This document shows, in pieces, positions 10,270 to 21,355 of a stretch of 64,000 nt of DNA (within the stretch, counting starts at the first letter, position 1; each line of letters begins with the position of its first letter). A program made the translations under genes and the position numbers. The DNA comes from Ganoderma boninense. Taxonomy: Eukaryota > Basidiomycota > Agaricomycetes > Polyporales > Polyporaceae. Location: the NCBI GenBank assembly GCA_002900995.3, contig CM035306.1, forward strand, positions 1,488,001 to 1,552,000. The letters are read 5' to 3'. The notes beneath the pieces were generated by a model. That model was not told the origin of the DNA and did no database searches. It was given only the letters and a program-made list of their open reading frames with translations.

Positions 10270-12931
10270 TCAGATCCTCCCCAGCGCAGCAAACTCAGCC
10301 GTGAACTCCTCCATCGCGTCGAGCGTCTCGTTAAGATGCGCGAACCCGAGGTCCTCCCCACGGCTCACCGCCAGCGACTGAGCCGTCCGGCACGCGTTCT
10401 TGATCTGCCGTCCGTTGAGCTCGCGCTCGGCGAGCTTCTGGATCCGAGCGTTGTCCACCTCGGACTCGGGCACGCCTGCCTTGGTGAGGAATGCACGCCA
10501 TACCTGCACCTTCGCGGCCACGGAGAGCTCAGCGAAGTGCAGGGCGACGTGGATGCGCGAGAGGAAGGCCTCGTCGAACGCGGTGATGCGGTTCGTGGTG
10601 AGGAAGAGGATGCCCCGGTAGTACTCCACGTGGCGCAAGCTGCGCAACACGGTGGTGTTAGAGATGGAAGAGACAATGGAAGGACTCGGACGTACAAGAC
10701 TGCGACCATGGCGTTCCGCTCAAGGTCGTGCAGGGAGCGGCGCTCCAGGAAGACGTCCGCCTCGTCGATGAGGACGATCGCTCTCCAGCTCGTCGCGATG
10801 TCGAACACCCGCTCGAGAGCGGCATCGAGGTCGGCCGCCCGCGTGCCCAGGTCGCCACCGCCGACGACATACAGCGGAGCGCGGACGTGCTCGCTCGTCG
10901 CTTCCGCCGACAGGGTCTTTCCGACACCGGGGGGACCGAAGAGGTTGATGATGAGCCCCTGACCCTTGCCTTGGACGAAGTCATCGAACCCGACGTCGGC
11001 GTTGTGCGCGTCGACGAGCGAGCGAAGCAGGTTCTTGCGGTCCGTGGCGAGCACGAGACCTTCGAATGCTTCGTCGTTCCACTGGATCGGCTCGATGTGC
11101 ACGACGTTGAACTCCACTGGTTAGAAGACGGTGAGAAAGGCCACCTGGAGTCGGGCAGAAAGACATACACCAGATCTTGTCAGAGAGACTAAAGCCGTAG
11201 ACGATGGGGGACGCGAGGATGAGGTCCTCGTCCTTCATAGGAACCTCTTCCTCCTGGTGCTTCGTGCGGACGTCGAGCATGGGATACCATCGTTCATGTC
11301 CGCAGGGTTTGCGTTCGTCATCCTGTACTGGTCTGGGTGTGACACGCTCAGTAAACGGCTATTCAAACAACCTGACGTTGACACATACCTGTGTTGCCAT
11401 CGTACTGGTAAGTGGGCTGCTGTGCAGACTGTGGGTTTGCCTTCGGCATCTCATAATTAGGGTTCAGACGAATAAAGTTTCCTGAAGACCATCAACGTAG
11501 GTTCTCCGTCAGGTAGATTTAATGATGAGCAGAGCATCAACAAACCTCTGTCGACCATAATTCTAGAATTAACCTGATATGGAAAGGAGTTAGCAAGCTA
11601 TATGCACCCGACAGTGGTACAGCGAAACACTCACATTGTACTTCAGGAGTTCTTCCGCCCGCCAATGCTCGCTACGAGGGCCGCAGTCCCGTCATAGTGC
11701 ATGTGGTGGATACCCTTCAACGAGGCCCACTTCTTCCCTCGCTCGAGAAGCTCCGTCTTCAGCCCCTCGGGATCAGGGTGGTACTTAATAGGGTAAGCTT
11801 CAAGCGAGTTGATCTTCTGCGTCCCCTTGAACCCAAATATGATGATCTTGCTCTGCACCCGGCCGAAGGAAGGCCCCTTCAGGGCGGCAGACGTCGTGGT
11901 GGGACTGATTACCGCCAGCAGCAGCAGCAGAAGATGACGCGGCCTTCTTGCTCTTGCGCAACGCCCTCAAGGACGCAAGGCGATCGCGGGCTGACTTGGA
12001 GCCATCCGGTTGGTCGCTGACGTTGCGGCGGCCGGGGTGTGCGCCCTCCTCGGTCGAGTCGACGCTCTCGCAGAGCACGTTGTAGAAGGTGCACATCTCG
12101 TTTCTCGACCTTGGACGCGCTGAGGATCTCGAGCGCGCGGGGCTCACCCGTGACAGGGCACTCGGTGACGACAACCGATCGAGGCACGAGGACAGCGTAG
12201 AGGAGGTCGAACGTGATCTCTCCGTGCGCAGTGAGGTTCGCAATCCGTGCGAGCGTGCCGCGGTAGTCCTTGCGCAGGTATTCAATAAGGATGCCGACCG
12301 AGTTCAACACGTGGTTCTCCTCGGGCGTGCGCGCCTTGTTGCGGAGCGTCTTCTCGTATTGCTCGAACTGGGGGAAGAACGCGAGTAGGAGGTGTGGGTC
12401 GAGCTATGGGTGTGGTAGGAGAAGGGTGTAATAAGGTGAGGGGTGGCTGCTAGACGCGGATGGTAGGGGACGTACCTCGAGGGGCTCGGCGGTCCAAGAC
12501 AGGCCAGGGATGGTGCCGACGACATCCTTGCAGGCCTTGAGCAAGTAGGGGCTCTTGATGACGATCTGGAATGTGATCTCGCCGGCCTCCCTGCGTGGGT
12601 CGGGGAGCTTCCGAATGACGACGAAGCAGAAGTTGGCCCAGGGGTCGCTGTCGCTGCCATTGCCGACCGGACGGACGGCCTCAGCGACGACGCCGGACCC
12701 AGTGTTCCTGTACTTCCAGGACTTCCCCCAAGAGCTCCAGTAGTAGTCGACACGCTTGATCTTTAAATTGGCTGGCGCAAGAGGAGCAGGTGGCACGACA
12801 GTCGCGGTGGTCGCAGTCTCCGTGTCCGGGGTGCTCTCAGTTGCACGCAGCGGGTTTGAATCCTCTTCCTTCTCAGAAGGCATGCCAGCAACAGAAGCAC
12901 GGCGCGAGTGAGTGGACAAGAAACGACGCAT
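10270..12931 (-). CDS. AAA+ ATPase with N-terminal DUF7025-type domain
   Basis: Starts MRRFLSTHSRRASVAGMP at 12931. An N-terminal region (VDYYWSSWGKSWKY, HVLNSVGILIEYLRKDYRGT, INSLEAYPIKYHPDPEGLK) resembles the DUF7025 domain that precedes AAA modules in expanded fungal families. The ATPase module has Walker A GPPGVGKT (about 10925), Walker B AIVLIDEADVFLE (about 10765), sensor ILFLTTNR (about 10600), SRIHVAL (about 10550) and a helical lid ending FAALGRI before TGA at 10270-10272. The family is related to the Bcs1/katanin-like AAA group; substrate unknown. Several joints need a frame change that ordinary splicing does not supply: near 12105 (AAA run), 11885-11935 (CAG repeat), 11680 (GGCCC) and 11281 (CCC). 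It is either decaying or affected by homopolymer errors; the ATPase core itself is open. Confidence 0.85.
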
Positions 12932-14570
12932 GGCGGAGAGAGCGGAGGGCAGAGGAGGATAGTGGTTGGGGATGGGAGAGTGCTGCAGCGTCTGCGAGTC
13001 CTTTATAGGTGGTCGAACCCTGGGTTACATATTCCAAATTAAACATGGAAGCTTCCAAGGGAGCATACGAGCAGTGCCCCGACCTCAGCAGACCTCATCG
13101 CTGTCGTAGGAGGTTTAACATTGATTCACCGCCACGGCGCCTGCCGTCAAGTATCGCATCCGCGTACTTTGCTGGACGTCGCGAGCCTCGTTGTGCCGGT
13201 GTCTGACTCGGGCAACTTGCAACTTTCGCAGCCGCATACCCAGTGCGTGTCAGGCTACCAAGCATCCACGATCGTCGCCATCTACACAACTTGCCTTCTT
13301 CGGGGATCATCCGTGACAGGACAGCATCGAGCGAGTGCACCGTGTACTGCCCTCCTACACCGGCGCGATGTCATTAGCACCTGAGCGGGATAGAGCCGAT
13401 GTCGAAATATTCCTATGGAAGTACCTGCGAAGTCCTGGTGTCGAGCTGTTGCGCCCGACTCTGGCTTCGTCGACCGCTGTATGAACTCGGGTGAATAGGA
13501 CGACCGACGGCAATACGCTACGTACCCCTCCGATCATAATGGAACATTAGGTGGGTGCTGTGAAGCGGAGTTCCAGACAGGGTTCTGAGGCACGGCTGGA
13601 GTGGACATCCTGTCTTCGTCCTTCGAATCGAACGGTCTGCAGAGTTTGCCACCCTACTGGCGGAACCGCGCAAGGCTGTACGCGTAGTGGATGACTCGAT
13701 CGAAGGGAAGGCAGGCCGAATAAAAGGGGACCAGGGCTGCCAGGAACATGCACAAATCGCTCATCCAGAATGTAGAGAGGTCGATGGCGGAGTCAGTAAG
13801 ACAGCACCTGCAGGCGACGACGCTGCAACTTCGAGCATGCGCCGAGGCCCGAGTACTCTAGTTTATGTACCGGCGCCTAACATGGTACTTACACTTAGAC
13901 GCAGTCGCGCGTCGGATTGTACGTCGGAAAAGGCCGGCGAGCAGGCGCTCGCTTCCCCACACCCACAATTCGCATTTCCAACAACAAAAGTAACCCACTC
14001 ACGAGTCGGAGGAAGGCGCCGTTCCGGGAATAAGGATGTCCTCTCAACTTCCCACCTACGAAGATGACTGGTCTGCGGGTTCGGGTCTATGACATTAGAA
14101 TGATCACTTTACCAAGACAGTGCCACTCTTCCATCCTTATAATAGCAGAGGGTTAAACCATCCTGGGACATGTTGTTATCACCGCCGTGCCAAACTTGGA
14201 GCTGACCTTGCGCTACCTGCGTCGTCATTGGCAAGTTGCCGAGAGTCTGCCAAGGTGATAAGTAGATAAGACGGCGACGATGGCATTATAACTTACGGCC
14301 CGCGACCTTTCTGCACTAATTCTAGTTGCAGCCGGTGACTAGTGTATTCGGTTATTGAACCGCGATGAGATGATTAAGCCACGGATTAATAGCACGGCTT
14401 AATCATCTGTAAGGATGAGTGCCTTTGTCAGACTCCTTTGCGACCAGAACAAACACATTGAAGAAGCCTTACTAAAGTGCTCCCCGCTTGTCTGAGAAAT
14501 GTAGCTTGAAGCGCAAAGCATTGAGACGAATCTGGGATTCCAGGATTTCTGGGTTGGTCATAGACCCATG
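12932..14570. other. Intergenic region left of the 48-kb block
   Basis: About 1.6 kb between the AAA gene start and the left AT-rich terminus. Open frames (for example 13687-14067 + and 13547-13753 -) show no recognisable motif. If the block is an insertion, this stretch plus 62743-63141 was the shared upstream region of the divergent AAA gene and RSP5. Confidence 0.5.
14568..14570. repeat. Candidate target-site duplication, left copy (ATG)
   Basis: ATG directly precedes the left terminus CACCGTGG; the right terminus CCACGGTG is directly followed by ATG. A three-base match has a 1 in 64 chance. A competing 5-bp pair, GTCAT, lies at 14557-14561 and 62751-62755. Confidence 0.45.
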
Positions 14571-15634
14571 CACCGTGGGCAAATATCAATAAGATCGCTG
14601 ATCCTATCAAGAACTTATAGTGAAAAGTGATTTAATAAGATCTCAATAAGTGCACGGATGTTATTTGAGACTTTATTTACAATGATTATTCCATAAATGC
14701 TGCCTATAATCAATTATAAATACCAGGAAAAGTCAGTGAAGAAACTATAATACCACTTAAGATTATATCTGGCTTATAGCAGTGATTCAACTTAGAAAGC
14801 TGTTTGACTATATCTTCTGACCTTTGCAGGCTAATATTTATATCAAGATACATCTGGGTTAAGCCTACATCAGTGGGATCTATCTGAATGTGATCACGTA
14901 CATCTATAAGATCTAACAGAGGCATTTTTCATAATAGAGTCTTCTTGTTTATGGTGTGGTCATACAGTGATCAGATTAGTCATATAATACAGAGTATTAT
15001 TGTGACCTTACCTTGAATACAGTGTTAGAAAGGTCATATATAGTTGCATGATTTTGTTATGAGACCATTTATAGTAAGATCTATCCTATGTTCCTAGTGA
15101 AACTTATGATCTTACTATAATAGTATTATGATTTTGCTGTAATCATATTGTAATACAAGTCTCTATATAATCAAGACTTGTTATAATCAGTTCCCAGATT
15201 TGTATTGGTACTTCTATAAGACTTTACTAAGATCTTGACATTAATAAGTGGTAATAAGATTTAGATACTAGCTTCAAGTCTGATTAAAATGTTCTAGGTA
15301 AAACTATTGAAACATAAGCTACTTATTATAGTATGACTTGACTTTGATCCACTTTAGTGACTACATCTGTAGTACAGTCAGAGAGAGTATTTAGATATCA
15401 GTCTAAGATAACATTGTGAACCTATCAAAATAGAGTCTTGAGAAAATGCCCTGATAGTATTTAAATCTAGATTCTTGATGAGCAGAGGTAATAGAATGAC
15501 TTTACTCTAAAACAATCTTAAGACTACACTTTGATTTTATTAATACAGAAATCCAACACTTCATACTGATATCACTTATTTTGCCAACCTCAGAGACCCA
15601 ATGAGATCAACTGCAGATTGTGGCTTTTCATTAG
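14571..15634 (+). repeat. Outer terminal inverted repeat, left copy
   Basis: AT-rich, about 1.06 kb, the reverse complement of 61681-62742 with only small differences (for example a 2-nt indel at the GTGTGG/GTGG position near 14955). It ends at the sequence GGCTTTTCATTAG, where the repeat array begins. It contains one open frame of 71 codons. Confidence 0.9.
14710..14925 (-). CDS. 71-aa ORF in the left terminal repeat
   Basis: The open frame starts MPLLDLIDVRDHIQIDP and ends FPGIYN, inside very AT-rich DNA. The same 71-aa frame, with an identical translation, is present in the right terminal repeat. No family recognised and no clear promoter. It may be coding, or simply preserved because the two termini are kept alike. 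Confidence 0.25.
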   Translation of the reverse strand: MPLLDLIDVRDHIQIDPTDVGLTQMYLDINISLQRSEDIVKQLSKLNHCYKPDIILSGIIVSSLTFPGIYN

Positions 15635-17180
15635 TAGTCAACTGTCTATAGTCAATAGCCAACAATTTAGAGTCAAGCAATGATTTATAGTCAATTGTCT
15701 ATAGTCAATAGTTAACAATCTATGGTCATGCAACTGTTTATAGTCAAGTGTCTATAGTCAATAACCAATGATTTATAGTCAACTGTCTATAGTCAATAGC
15801 TAACAATCTATGGTCATGCAACTGTTTATAGTCAACTTTCTACAGTCAATAGCCAACTGTTTATAGTCAACTGTCTATAGTCAATAGCCAATGATTTAGA
15901 GTCAATAGCTAACAATCTACTGTCTACAAATGATCAATAGCTAATAATAACCTATATTCAATCCTCAATACATAGTCAACTGTCTATAGTCAATTGTTTT
16001 TATCTGAGGGGCTAGTGGGATTGTTGGCTGGAACACTATGAATAATCAATAGGTGACAAAAGACAATAATTGACTAGAGATTATTGACAATAGACTGTAC
16101 TTTAAATTATTCACTAGAGGCTGTTCACTACACAATTTGCTCTATAGAAGCAGCTTATTATATAAAGGACCATACACTAAAAACATGAAGTGTAGATTAT
16201 TAACTTCAAGTGTAGATTTTATATAGTGGTTTATTGTTGAATCATCAATATTCAATTGTAAAGCATAAGGAGAGAATCACACATTGTTGACTATATTAAT
16301 CTACTCACATATATAAATAGATGCAGTAGCCACAAAAATCTTTACTTCTCCTCTCAAACTTGGGCTTAATTAAGCCTGAACCCAAGCTCAAGTCAATTGT
16401 TACTACTATTAACAGTAGACTGTTCACCATGTCGCAATACACTACACTGTAAGATTTGCTCTGACTTCAATTATTTTGTTAGCTATTGACTAAAGACAGT
16501 TGACTATAAACAGTCGTATGAACAATTGATTCTCAGACAGTTGACTATAAATCATTGGCTATTGACTATAGACAATTGATATAAATCATTGCTTGACTCT
16601 AAATCATTGGCTATTGACTATAGACACTTGACTGTAAACAGTTGCATGACCATAGATTGTTAACTATTGACTATAGACAATTGACTATAAATCATTGCTT
16701 GACTCTAAATCATTGGCTATTGACTATAGACAGTTGACTGTAAACAGTTGCATGACCATAGATTGTTAACTATTGACTATAGACAATTGACTATAAATCA
16801 TTGGCTATTGACTATAGACACTTGACTGTAAACAGTTGCATGACCATAGATTGTTAACTATTGACTATAGACAGTTGACTATAAATCATTGGCTATTGAC
16901 TATAGACAATTGACTATAAATCATTGCTTGACTCTAAATCATTGGCTATTGACTATAGACAGTTGACTATAAATCATTGGCTATTGACTATAGACAATTG
17001 ACTATAAATCATTGGCTATTGACTATAGACAATTGACTATAAATCATTGCTTGACTCTAAATCATTGGCTATTGACTATAGACAGACTATAAATCATTGG
17101 CTATTGACTATAGACAGTTGACTGTAAACAGTTGCATGACCATGACCCATAGATTGTTAGCTATTGATTCTTAGACAGTT
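15635..17180 (+). repeat. Left subterminal block: inverted tandem arrays around a unique core
   Basis: 15635-15960 carries repeats reading ...AACTGTCTATAGTCAATAGC. 16480-17180 carries the same repeats in the opposite sense (CATTGGCTATTGACTATAGA, period about 35 bp, with variants containing AACAGTTGCATGACCATAG). Between them lies a unique core of about 0.5 kb (TCTGAGGGGCTAGTGGGATT to AAGCCTGAACCCAAGCTC). The arrays are therefore inverted relative to each other and flank the core. About 15793-17120 matches the right block in the same orientation, although the outer repeats are inverted. Confidence 0.85.
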
Positions 17181-17436
17181 GACTACTAATTAGAACTTGG
17201 AAGTTGTTAATGACCCTGAGCTTGGCAAAATAAGTGACAAATTTTGTATTAAGAAAATCAAAGTATAGTCTTGATGAGTAAACAGTCTCTAGTCAATTAC
17301 AGTCTCTTGTCAACAGTCTATAGTCAACGGTCAATAATATGCACTAGAGTTTATAGTCCATGAACCCCTGGCACGCTTCAGCCACAGCGGGCTTCGAACT
17401 TATGCGAGTCGGGATCGGAGAGACCCTCACTGATCA
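17181..17436. repeat. Diverged inner copy of the terminal-repeat edge, then AT-rich tail
   Basis: 17184-17290 (TTGACTACTAATTAGAACTT ... TTGGCAAAATAAGTGACAAA ... AAAATCAAAGTATAGTCTT) resembles the right outer repeat edge at 61672-61800 (TTGACTACTAATGAAAAGCC ... TTGGCAAAATAAGTGATATC ... AAAATCAAAGTGTAGTCTT), but is clearly diverged. The left AT-rich block thus ends in a vestige of a second terminus. Confidence 0.6.
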
Positions 17437-18437
17437 TTGTTAGTCTGGTACGTCAACGCCGTGGCTCCTTCTCTCCGCACCGCGAATGCTGAAAAGGTAG
17501 CGACAGGCGTGTGCCCATCGCTGCCATCAGAGGGATACGACGACGACGCTCTGACAGAGGACTATATACCTGTGAGTCTCCTCCCCGTCATACCTATGTA
17601 TTCGCCTCCTTCGATGATATCTCCTCTGCATGACAAGCCGCCAACCACTTGGACCCTTCACGCCCAGTATGCCCAGCGCGAGGTGAAGCTCCGGAGCGTT
17701 CTCAGGCAGCCGATCAACGCTGAGCCAGGTGAGCAAATAAAAGCAACATCGCGCAAATACGGTCGACGTACCTTCTGCTCAAGCCCGTATGCTGCGCTGG
17801 CACCGACGTGCGGATGCGTAGGTCCCTCCAAGCTGAGTACCTCGACGAGATCTTCTTCGGACTTGACGTCTCCCGCTAGAACATGGCGGCCTTGGACGTC
17901 TCCCACTGGAACATTTGTGATCCGCTTCGTCGCTCCCGATCTTCTCCACCTTGGCCTCCCTGAGTGGTACGGCCGCTCTGGCATCAAGGCGCCTAGCTAC
18001 CACCCGAAGATGAACCCGCTCAGCCTGCCGTACAGGTACGACCGAAATAGGAGGTGTGGGTACTTGCTGCGCAGAGGGGGGATATCGAGGACTTCAGTGC
18101 CAGACAAGGAGGCGATGGTTGGTGCGGTGCGAGCTCTCCGCACGGGCTGACGACGAGATGTCGTCAGACACTGGCTTTCGCAGCTACTCCCGAATGCTTG
18201 GGGCCGGCCCTTACCCTCGAGGTCGGGGGTCGGCAGCCTCCGCCTCGCCCACGAGACCCTCGCCGCGCTCAAGCATAAGGTTGACGTGTCCGATGCCGAG
18301 TACGCCTCATCGCTTCTCTCCCGTCCTGTGTTCACGTTCTCAGGACCCTACAATCACTGGCACGACATCCGTGCGAGATCGGAAAGTGGGGTACGGTCGG
18401 GATAAAGGGATAAATTTTTACAGACAACCTCTTGACT
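17437..18437 (+). pseudogene. Degenerate or unresolved coding sequence
   Basis: The first GC-rich sequence inside the left terminus. One open frame runs 17437-18150 but changes character (TLHAQYAQREVKLRSVLRQP, later LGLPEWYGRSGIKAPSYH). A different frame at 18250-18390 reads LAALKHKVDVSDAEYASSL followed by RPVFTFSGPYNHWHDI, which looks coding. No single spliced model holds these together, so I treat it as a decayed gene of unknown family. Confidence 0.3.
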
Positions 18438-19483
18438 TTAGAGTACCGTGAATACTACGCCGCGACCCCTAGCAACATGCACATTGACGTCACGTTCAGT
18501 GGCCCTTGGAACGGCTAACATCGGCGCACATGGATATGCTTCTGGGAAATTGGAGCCGTCTTCATCAGCAAAACGCATCTCTACGTCCTCTCCCGGTGCA
18601 GCGGCGGTGGCCGCACTGTGTTGTGTGGCTTGAATGGGCGTCTGGGATTGGGTGATAGTAGCCTGAACAATGCGCAATTCGCCCTGCATATGACGAAGCT
18701 CTCTTCTCATCTCCTCGACGGCCGAGAGTAGCGTCTGCATGCCCTAGAGATACACAGCTGGTCAGTCAGATTATCACTTGAACAGTCTTTGTGCGTAGGT
18801 ACAATTTTGAGATCCCTGCACTCGGCACAAATGCGATCCGAGTCAAGGCGGATCTGAGGCGGTGCAAATGCAAACGTTGCGGACGGCATATCTGGGAGGG
18901 GGATCTCGTAGTAGTCAAGCCTTGTGTGGTTTGCACCGGCTACTCCGAGCTAGCGAGAGGTACGTGGGTGTGTTAGTCGAGAATATCTCAGGGGACTGAA
19001 TGTCGCGCACCGATGAAGATGAGCCAAATGCGGTGTGCTGGCCCGGCTCAGGCAAATTAGTGTCCTCAACGCCAAGGGGACTACGCCCTAGTAATGACAT
19101 CCAAGCAGAAGTGCCACCCTCGCTTGCCGTGTAGAAGGACTCCCTGCTAGACGTCAATCAGGTGAGGGGTGAAACGGCCTAACAGTTGGATATGCTCACC
19201 CTTCGTTGGCCACCCTCGTCGGAGAGACGGTGGGTGATACCGGCTGGATTTGCATCTCTACTACGAGGTCCAAACTGGAAACCGATACCGATGTAGTTGG
19301 GAGGCAGTGGCGGGAACGAGGGCAAGAGTGGAATAAAACCATCTTCTCTCGACTCCAAGCTTTTATGCTGAGCAGAAGACAAAGCCGGTTAATGCGGGCC
19401 AGCACAATGGTCGCCTTTGTCGCCTCACCACCTCCACGCTGCTCTTCCTTTGTAAGCGTCTCTGCAGTCGGAGCGAGGGTCAC
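18438..19483 (-). CDS. Uncharacterised cargo gene N1 (C-terminal NVHVARGR protein)
   Basis: Multi-exon gene on the minus strand. The last exon (about 18740-18438) encodes a helix-forming segment LLSAVEEMRRELRHMQGELR, an acidic linker (GEDVEMRFADEDG) and the end NVHVARGRGVVFTVL. The preceding exon gives SATFAFAPPQIRLD...CAECRDLK, with a Cys-x2-Cys pair. Earlier exons (19157-18960 and 19483-19196) encode Ser-rich, low-complexity sequence; the start at 19483 is uncertain. The same blocks recur in a diverged gene at 49245-51128, which confirms that the frames are real. Both copies lie directly downstream of a helical-family gene on the same strand. No known family recognised. Confidence 0.5.
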
Positions 19484-19713
19484 TTTAACAGAGACGATGA
19501 GTTATCGAACCAGCACTTGATTAATAGATCAAACTTCAAGTTGATGGTACTAATACAAAATATGGACCGAACGCGACCGAGAAAGTTGAGAATAATGTTT
19601 GTCAAACCCTTGTCATTTCGACGATGTTTGCTATGGCCTCCAAGTCACTCAAGGACTCACGCAGAGACAAGTGCCAATCAAGCTGTGCCTACGAAGGCTT
19701 GTTAGAGTCCGGA

Positions 19714-20863
19714 GACTAAAATGGCGAGCAACCCTCTCTTACCTTATGTAGCTCGATAATCTGCTGCTCAAGCTCGATATAATCCTGCGCCGCAGAGAGA
19801 AGGTCGCGCACTGCAACGGTATTACCATCCGCAACATGAATGACGGTAGGATATTCCGCTGCATTTTCGCGAAAAGTCTACGTTTTATGAGATTCTAGTT
19901 AACAGATCGTGATCGCGACAGTTGCACGTACCATAAGCGAGCGGACTAAACTTGCTTCCGTCGAAGCCTGTTGTAATGCGTACTCGTGCAACTCGTGGAC
20001 GTCCCTCAGCAGGTTTTGCGCCGCTTCGGTGCTCAGAGCGTCTGTACCATGCTCCTCGAGATCGCCAACGTCCTTGATCAAGGTAGATATCGTATCTTGC
20101 ACCTGCTTGCGTCGTTCCCTCGACTGATGGAGCTCATCGGAGAGCTCGTCGATGCGCGGATGTCCGTTCGCATTGATTTGGTCTCGGATCGGGCCGATCA
20201 GTAATTCAAAGCCATCCTGAGGGCATGTGTCAGATACGAACGTCAAAATTACAAGCACTCTCACCTCAGGCAGCGCAAGGATATGAAGGATGGTGCTGAG
20301 CTCCGAGAAGCGACGGAAGAGAAGAGCTTCTCTCTGATCCAACTCCGACAGCGAATCCAGAACATAGTAGACCTCAGCCTCTAAGCTAGCCCGCTGTGAG
20401 GACGCTCCCCCCTCCATCAGTGTTTGACAAACGGAGGATAGCTTCGCATAGGGACGTCAGAACAGTGGATCCACTTGACCGATGGAAGTAACGCGACTGA
20501 CCTCAATAGCTTGAACGTGGAGCCTGGAAGTCATGTAGGCAACGTCGTCGAAATCCTCGCGGGTGATGGACACGAGATCCGTGGTTCGAAAATGGGAGGC
20601 ATCCCTTTGAAGCGCTTGCAAAGCGTCGAGTCGATACTTGTGGTTGTCTTCGAGCAATTGACCAACGAAGGTCTGTCGCCACTGGTAGGTGGGAGCATCT
20701 TTACCGAGACCAAGATACCTGACAATTCATGAGCTCGATCTCCGACTCCAGAAGAGAACACTTACTGGTACAAGCGCACGTCCATGTGGGAGCATAGCTC
20801 TGCGATGGATCCTTCAACGTCGCGAAGGGTGTTGTAAAGACTCGGGCTGCTTGTGGGCTGCAT
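19714..20863 (-). CDS. Helical cargo family member P1
   Basis: Start at 20863 (MQPTSSPSLYNTLRDVEG). Exons follow with RYLGLGKDAPTYQWRQTFV, LSELDQREALLFRRFSEL, then the joint ILALPE|DGFELLIGPIRDQ, then LRDVHELHEYALQQAST, and finally TFRENAAEYPTVIHVADG with the helix VRDLLSAAQDYIELEQQ. Five GT-AG introns. Nearly all of the roughly 300 residues are predicted helical or coiled-coil; no signal peptide or TM segment is seen. It shares exon order, the splice joint after Pro-Glu and the final Asp/Tyr-Leu-Glu helix with five other genes in the block (P0, P2, P3, P4, P6). The C-terminus may continue past a GTAAGA donor at about 19733. Function unknown. Confidence 0.6.
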
Positions 20864-21355
20864 GTCGACGAGTTAGTGTCTTGCCATGCGCGACAAGGGT
20901 CTATATAGACCGAGCAGTAACAAAGGTGCATTATGGACCTCGAGATGAGGCGTCGTCACAAAGGAAGGGGGCTCTTTTAGGGGAAGACAGGAACAAATGG
21001 TACGCACAAAGGTCTTTGACGCTCCAGCGGCACGTTGGTAACATGGGGTAGTCGCGGTAGGCATGGGGCGAACATGGTGTCTCAGCGGACGAGGAAGCTA
21101 AGGAAGACGACGACGACGGTCACCGCAGACTCGCAGCGGGAACGCTGGTGGAATCCTTACGTCAGCACATCGAATTCGTGGCAGTAGCACTCATGCCTGC
21201 ACCCGATCGTTCCGAGAAACCAGCCCTTTGGTTCTTACGACGACTTTCACCTGCCTACGCTATTCTCACTTCGATCCTTGTCCTAGACAAACAGAAAATC
21301 GCATTGAAAACCATAACAACATTAAAGCATCTAATATCACACTCGACGAAGGTCT

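Noticed and set aside
15635..17180. CRISPR-like array in the AT-rich block
   Set aside because: Repeats of about 35 bp occur, but without unique spacers of constant length, and the host is a eukaryote; this is a satellite-type array.
17437..18150. Single 237-aa protein just inside the left terminus
   Set aside because: The frame changes composition, and a different frame looks coding downstream; kept only as a degenerate region.
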